Source: Apodospora peruviana | Taxonomy: Eukaryota; Ascomycota; Sordariomycetes; Sordariales; Lasiosphaeriaceae | Assembly: GCA_033439685.1 (NCBI GenBank) | Contig: JAUEDM010000009.1 | Location: 1,054,001 to 1,118,000, forward strand | Direction: 5' to 3' | Length of the DNA: 64,000 nucleotides | Part shown: piece after piece, positions 58,201 to 64,000 of the stretch | Position numbering within the stretch: the stretch's first letter is position 1 | How the letters are laid out: each line of letters begins with the position of its first letter | Notes under the pieces: generated by a model | Database searches by the model: none | What the model saw: the letters and a program-made list of their open reading frames with translations, nothing else | What the model was told of the DNA's origin: nothing | Made by a program: the position numbers and the translations under genes

Positions 58201-60996
58201 GTCATGGTCTCGTTCAGGTTGGAGATGAACTGCAGGCCACCGTTCAGGTCGGCAAAGATGGGCTCGTTCTGGCACAAATCGACGATGGTGGGCGACATCA
58301 AGCCAAGCAAGTTGAAAGCCATCTCCTGTTGGGAGAATGTGCGAACACCGAAGTTCTCAACACCCTCAGCTACGATGTTATTTCCAGACATGAGTCCAGT
58401 TCCACGGGTCCAGCCGATGATGGCACCGCAGATCGTGAGATAGTTGGCCCAGTCTTCAGCATACCACCGGTTGAAAAGAGTCTCCAAGCCGAGTTTCGAC
58501 TCCGAGTAGAGGCCGTCGCTGCCGAATGTTCCGTGGTTTGGCGAAAGTGGTAGGATAACCTGGGCAGGACGGGTCTCGAAGCCGCGAGCGGCCTTTTGGC
58601 TCTTGACGTTACCCAGGAGACGGATCAGATTCGTCAACATGATGCGATGCGCCAGCTCAGACTTGGAGTCAATCCCATCAATCTGTCGGCCCTGTTCCGA
58701 AATAGCAGCAAACGGAACAATGTAGTCGAGATCCCACCCAAGACCAGCCTTAGTGTCGTAGATGTAGTCGACCAAATTGTTGACGTCTTGCACACTTCCT
58801 TGATTGAAAGGCACAACCACGAGTTGCGAGCCGCGCGAGCCAAATCTGGCATACATAGATTGGTAGTACTCGGTGACTTCGCGGGAGAACCGGCTCGTGG
58901 TGACGATGACCTTGGCACCACCGCTAATGAGACCCTGAAGGACCTCAGCGCCGATGGAACCAGCGCCAGCACCCGTCATCAGAACATATTTGTCGCTATA
59001 GGAAACACCGTCCTTGGCCGCCTGCTCAAGGCAGTCAAGATAGACTCCGGTGAGCTTCTTGCTGTAATCCCAACCATGTTGTGTCTTCTTGCGAAGATGG
59101 AGGAATGGAATGGTCTCCGTCTTGCCCTTGGGCTTGGGGGCGGCTTTCTTCGCAAGGCCATTAGCCTTGCCATTCTCCTTGGGGATGATCTGGCTCTCGT
59201 TCATGGCCAAGGCCCGGATGATGTCTCCATACAGCGACTTGATCTCCAGCTGCGAGTTCTTGGAGAGCTTGTGCTGTTGCTTAATAAGCTTGTAGATCTT
59301 GGACAGATCATTCTGAACCTTGGTACGGCTGCCATATTCGGAGATCTTGCCGCCTTCGGCCATCTGCTGAACATAGTGCTCCAGCTTGCGGCAGCTTGCG
59401 CGAGGAATCTCCTCATACTTCAAGTTACCACGAGCATCGATAGTTGTGCGAGGACCGGTGGGAACGGCAACATCCTTGAAAACAGGATTGGCGTTCGCGT
59501 TGAGGACATCCTTGCAGTTTTCAATCAACTGCGCACCCAACTCCTTGGCAAGCTGGTAAGTCTCTCCTCGCTCAGTCGGGCAGTTATCGATGTGATACTG
59601 CATGAACTCTAGAAGGGTGGGGTTGGATCGATTCATGATCCGGATGCACTGGCTCACAATCTCGCGATCCACAGCCTGGAGTCTTCCAAAAATGATGTCG
59701 TAGTACATGCTCAGGGCATCCTGACGAACCCAATTCCAGGAAGAGTCGTATACACGAGCTTTGAGAGAGCTGAAAACCGGCTCGATACCAGCCGCGTAGA
59801 AGTCACCATGCTCTGTCATCCAGAGATCCAGCTGCGACTGCAGGACCTTTGAAGACTCTTGTGACGCCTGGAATGCCTTGTCTCCGGCACGAATATCTAG
59901 CTTGAGGTACCTTGCCAGGAGCTCCAATTGTTGCTTGAACAAAGCTTTTTGATCGCTTGTTAAGGCCTCAATCGCAGCCGGGTCCATCATCATGCCGCCG
60001 CCAGAGCCTCCAGCTGGACCGGCAGCAGCTGCGGTGGACAAGCTGATGCCCGCATTTGCAGCATATTTCTGTGTGACGTCGTCGAGAAATGCCTTGGCCT
60101 CGGCCTCAGACCCAAGACGAGCGGGCGGCTCCATGGTAATACCAAGGAGAAGAGCGCCATCTTGCCTTCCAGAAGCCAAACCCCAACGCGTCTCGAGATA
60201 CTTCCGCGCTGTTGTGATGTTGAAGCCACCAGGCATCTTTGACGAAATAAGTCGAGCAATAAGGCCTTGCGTCGTCTTGCCAAGATTGCCGTCGAAAGTC
60301 TGTTGCATTGAAACACCCAGTTCGTCTAGCGGTGTGTCTTCGGGCTTTTCTGGTGTTGATCCAAACTCCTTGCCCAAGTCGCCGAGGATTTCATTTTGTA
60401 GAGTTGATTTGCCTGAACACAGCAATTGTTAGTTTCTTTAGCTCCTAGCATTTGGGTAACGGGAACTCACCGCCAACCAAATCCTTGATAGCCTTGCTCA
60501 AGGGAATCTCAAGTAACGGTTTCTTGAGCTTTTGAGCGATCAGAGACCTAACAATATCGACAGCCTGAACCGGAGCGTCGGGAACCTGGACTGCCGGTCC
60601 GGCGCCTGGGGGAGGAGCAGCAGCGACAGCAGCAGGAGCCGCCGCCGCTGCCGCCGCTGCAGGAGCACCTGAAGAGCTCGCCTCCGCTGCAGGAGCTTCG
60701 GGCTCTTCCTCGACTGGATCAACATCGTAATAGATCTCCTTTGCGTCTTTGTTGTAGCAGAGAATCTGTCTCTGGACCGACTTGGCAGCGTCGTAGGCTT
60801 CGTATTTTGATGCGATGGTTCTCTTTGCCATCACACCGAGCGTGTCGGCGGGACCGACTTCGACAATCCGCTCAGCTGTCTTCTCGGCGAGGAAGACATC
60901 TTGTGTTTCAATCCACCTCACGGGCGAGGCAAATTGGTATGCAAGCAGCTCCACGAGCAGCGTGTGGGCAAGCTCTTGCTCGATTTCGGGACGCAT
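55283..60996 (-). CDS. FAS2: fatty acid synthase subunit alpha
   Basis: Cytosolic type I fatty acid synthase, alpha chain of the alpha6-beta6 complex, making palmitoyl- and stearoyl-CoA. Exons 60996-60471, 60412-55446 and 55393-55283 join in phases 1 and 0 to give 1867 residues, the usual length. Domains in order: the C-terminal slice of the malonyl/palmitoyl transferase (MRPEIEQELAHTLLVELLAY); an Ala/Pro linker; ACP with the phosphopantetheine Ser178 in VGGKSTLQNEI, whose codon follows the first splice; ketoreductase (LMTGAGAGSIGAEVLQGLIS); ketosynthase with Cys near 1276 in VGACATAVES, His in ASFHGTSTKAND near 1516, and GHPKGAAGAW; and the C-terminal phosphopantetheinyl transferase (GFDIGDISSI, WSAKEAVFKSLG). 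It is divergent from the beta-subunit gene 2.1 kb away. Confidence 0.97.
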
Positions 60997-63086
60997 CTTG
61001 ACAGCCCGCCTTGATCTGGCAATAGCTCTTCAGCGAGAGTGCCCTGGACACACAGAGATGAAAGGGACGAGGGAGTGGTGTTGCCGAGTGTATCCTGTTT
61101 AACAGCACGAGTTCTGTTAGTCCTGGAAACCACACACGGAGCTCCGAAGATGTTGCCGTACCTCAATTGGGAGGGCAGCGGTTAGTGTTGGATAGGTGGG
61201 TATCAGAGCGGCTGCCGGTTCGTCGAGATGATGCAAAGACTGGCAGACGAAAAGAAGCAACGCATAGGAAGCTAGAAGAGAAGGTTGAAGCCTCTGCTGA
61301 CGAGACAAGCACGGATGAGCGGACGGGATGAGACGGGGCTTTCTTGAGAACTGGATCCACCCCAAAAGAAAGTGGATGGGACAAGAATGGGCCGACGGGG
61401 TGGTGATTAATCGCCGCGCGTTGATTAATCGTGTCGATTAACGGGTATGGACACGGGAAGCCAGAGGCAAAAAAAAGAATACCGAAGCTGCTTGAACTCG
61501 TCCAAATGTTGAATGACACTGGGGCTTGGGTGACCCTGCCATTCCTGCCGCATCCCATGCCGAAGCTGCAGCATGCAGGCCTGCTTCTCAACCAAATCTA
61601 CGCGCTAGCCTGAAATGGTTTAGCGGTTAGTCTGGACCCTACCCCACGCTTGCCCCCAAGGGGTTTTGATTTGAACTTGGGGCACGTATCGATACAAAAC
61701 GGACGGAACCTCTCACCATCCCGTCGACACGGTGCTGTTCGTCCGGTCACCACTCAACAGCAGACGGACGCCGCGCAAACCTTACAGGCGACTTGTGCAA
61801 CAGAGTTTGCGCCATGTAAAGCTGGGACAGGCAGTCTGATGTTCACAGGACAGAGATCAGATCGCAGAGCGAATGGTCATAGCGTCATCGACCTTGACAG
61901 CGTCTTATCCGGCAAGTCGGGTCTGCTACTAGTGTAGCTGCTCTAATGCAGACTTGCTCTAGCCTTCAGGTACAGAGTTCGATGGCATTTTCGGACGAGC
62001 AAACCTCGTTCGATATGCCCTTGGCTCGTTGGCTGCATTTACACGAGTAGGCTCTTGTCAACAGCCTCATCAGACGCGTGGTGATAAGGAATGGTTGCCC
62101 TTGGGTCGCCGCCTCGAGTATGTAGGGATCTTGGCGGCGGTGAGACTGGATTGCTGCAAGGTCGTACTGCACTAGACATATATTAGTCCCTTACATGCCT
62201 CTTCCGAGTCTACGACGACCCCTTTTGTTGTTACCATTATTTTATAATCCAACCCGTTCCCATCACGTCGACCTGGACCCCAATCCGCGAGTCAAAGGAG
62301 AGTTTCGGATCAAGTATCGATACCTACCTGCCCCTGGGATCTACGCGTCGTCAGTGGGGTTGCCGCTGTGGATATCGGTGGACTTTCGGGTGTTGGTCGG
62401 AATCGAATGCCCGGGGTACAAGTCAGTGGGTGCCATTTTAGCTGGTGCATAAGGTCACTTCGGTTTGGTTGACAGGGGCTTGGCATCGCGCGCGTCGTGC
62501 TTCCCCAACAAGAGCTAAATTTTTTGTCGAGCAGGGACCGCAAGGTCGACCTGCAGATCCAATAGGGGAGCCGTTGATTTCTCGTTGAGCCGGGACACAC
62601 CTCGCCCCGGAGAACGGACACAACATTACGCCCGGGAGGCAAACAGACATCCAAGAAACCCACAGATTGTATCTGTGCAAGTCAAAGCTTCCTTGTGACC
62701 GGCCGGCAAAGACGGAAATCCTGAAACCGTACGATCTTTTCATCCCAATCCCAGTCCCAAACTCGCCAATTCGTTCATTCCCTCTCATATACTCGTCTTG
62801 CCTGTGCCTCGCCCGTACAACACCCTCAACACCAGCACCGCCCGCTTCTTGCTTCTTAACTTCCTCTCGCTGTTCTGCCTCCAATTAATACCAGACGTCA
62901 TTGAATCAATTAGCGTCCCTCATCTGATCCACGCCGTCGACAGCTACAGACTCCTGCTCTTTACTGAGTTCTCGGAGTTCCGCTCCCTAAGGTCAGCATC
63001 ATCCATGCCATCTTGATATTTCAGTCTCTGAATAGCTCCTAACCACCAAGAGGCCCTCCAGCCTTTTCCAGATACCCATTTCCACA
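60997..63086. promoter_or_regulatory. shared divergent FAS alpha/beta intergenic region
   Basis: 2,090 bp between the two start codons, likely with both promoters. No gene is supported inside. It holds a CT-rich leader (62790-62900) on the beta side and a weak tRNA-like relic near 61607-61680. No CCTCGG (FarA-type) site was found by eye. Confidence 0.55.
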
Positions 63087-64000
63087 ATGTACGGCGCCGG
63101 TACTGGCCCTCAGACAGGGGTTGCGACGCCCAGGTCTTCGGCTTCGCTACGCCCTCTCACCATTTCCCACGGGTCTCTCGAGACATCCTTTCTTGTACCG
63201 ACCAGCCTTCACTTCCATGCCTCGCAGTTGAAAGAGCGGTTCGCCGCAGTCCTGCCGGCTCCTACCGACGAACTTGCCCAAGATGACGAGCCCTCGTCCA
63301 TTGTCGAGCTTGTTGCGAGATATATGGGCTACATCGCAAATGAGGTGGCACAAGGCGAGGACGATGCCCAAGGCTCGTACGAGGAGGTGCTCAAGATCAT
63401 TCTTAACGAGTTTGAGAGGGCATTTCTCCGGGGCAATGACGTGCATGCTTTGGTGGCTACGCTACCCGGTATCGACGCAAAGAAGCTCGAGGTCATCCGC
63501 AGTTACTTTGCCGCCCGGTCAGCTTCTAACAGGGCCATGAAGGCTCACCAGTCCGCTCTGCTGCGCGCGGCCGACGACGGCAGTGCCAAGCTCTACAGTA
63601 TCTTTGGTGGCCAGGGAAACATTGAGGAGTACTTCGAGGAGCTCAGGGAGCTATACATTATCTACCCGTCCTTTGTCGGGGAGCTCATCAGCAACTCGGC
63701 GGAACAGCTGCAGACCCTCTCCAGCCACCCAAGTGCAGAGAAGCTCTATTCCAAGGGTTTGGATATCATGTCCTGGTTACAGAGCCCGGATGCCACGCCA
63801 GACGTCGGCTACCTGATATCCGCTCCAGTCAGCTTTCCCTTGATCGGTCTCGTTCAGTTGGCGCATTATCAAGTCACCTGCAAGGTCCTCGGGCTGCACC
63901 CTGGTATTCTGCGTGATAGGATCAGCGGAACAACAGGCCATTCCCAAGGTGTTATCGTGGCTGCCGCCATCGCGGCTGCCGACTCCTGGGAGTCTCTTGA
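63087..64000 (+). CDS. FAS1: fatty acid synthase subunit beta, 5' part (runs off the window)
   Basis: An uninterrupted frame of 304 codons from ATG 63087 (MYGAGTGPQTGVATPRSSAS) to the window end. It encodes the N-terminal region and most of the acetyltransferase domain: LRPLTISHGSLETSFLVP, then YSIFGGQGNIEEYFEEL (the usual FGGQG loop), and the active-site nucleophile Ser286 in TTGHSQGVIVAAAIA. The remaining domains (enoyl reductase, dehydratase, malonyl/palmitoyl transferase) lie outside. No intron is seen in the visible part. It works with the alpha subunit encoded divergently on the left. Confidence 0.95.
   Translation, partial: MYGAGTGPQTGVATPRSSASLRPLTISHGSLETSFLVPTSLHFHASQLKERFAAVLPAPTDELAQDDEPSSIVELVARYMGYIANEVAQGEDDAQGSYEEVLKIILNEFERAFLRGNDVHALVATLPGIDAKKLEVIRSYFAARSASNRAMKAHQSALLRAADDGSAKLYSIFGGQGNIEEYFEELRELYIIYPSFVGELISNSAEQLQTLSSHPSAEKLYSKGLDIMSWLQSPDATPDVGYLISAPVSFPLIGLVQLAHYQVTCKVLGLHPGILRDRISGTTGHSQGVIVAAAIAAADSWESL

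Noticed and set aside
61607..61680. tRNA-like sequence with an A-box-like ggtttagcggttag
   Set aside because: The acceptor stem does not pair and the B box is poor; at best an old relic, not a tRNA gene.

Overview
The window is nuclear DNA of a filamentous ascomycete (Pezizomycotina, most likely a Sordariomycete). The evidence is many short introns (about 45-95 nt) with GTAAGT/GTATGT-type donors and CTAAC-like branch sites, HET-domain genes, a Tad/I-like non-LTR retrotransposon, small secreted cysteine-rich proteins, and a two-subunit fungal fatty acid synthase. I cannot name the species. There is no sign of bacterial operons, CRISPR arrays or organelle DNA.

Layout. 0.6-4.5 kb: a frame-disrupted HET-domain gene and an unrecognised cysteine-rich tandem-repeat gene. 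4.5-5.3 kb: a pair of diverged direct repeats with a tRNA-like relic between them. 5.3-8.0 kb: a five-exon SulP sulfate permease (minus). 10.65-14.82 kb: a 5'-truncated, frameshifted LINE with a target-site duplication and an (ATCC)n tail. 15.7-16.5 kb: a small secreted cysteine-rich protein with a Kex2-type propeptide site. 18.4-19.7 kb: a Pho4/NUC-1-like bHLH regulator. 21.1-22.2 kb: a second, decayed HET gene. 23.7-25.3 kb: a multi-pass membrane protein. 26.3-31.3 kb: three secreted products (a small Alt a 1-like protein, a tyrosinase, a GH24 phage-type lysozyme). 31.5-35.1 kb: gene relics, including the stalk and GED part of a dynamin-like GTPase without its GTPase domain. 35.6-38.7 kb: CTF18 (minus). 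42.4-44.4 kb: a bZIP-like regulator with a long leader. 46.5-47.4 kb: a four-TM MARVEL-like protein. 49.7-51.3 kb: a secreted PAN/Apple-repeat protein. 52.7-54.1 kb: guanine deaminase. 55.3-61.0 kb: fatty acid synthase alpha (minus). 63.1 kb to the edge: the 5' part of fatty acid synthase beta (plus).

How genes relate. The clearest functional unit is the divergent FAS alpha/beta pair, two subunits of one cytosolic complex sharing a 2.1-kb intergenic region. The housekeeping genes (CTF18, guanine deaminase, FAS, sulfate permease) are intact with splice phases that close exactly. Between them lie fast-evolving accessory stretches holding HET relics, a dynamin relic, a retroelement, secreted proteins and microsatellites. 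Large stretches (8.0-10.6, 38.7-42.3 and 47.4-49.7 kb) show no supportable gene. I found no convincing new multi-gene system. The most novel single locus is the 147-bp (49-residue) cysteine-rich tandem-repeat gene at 3.65-4.49 kb.
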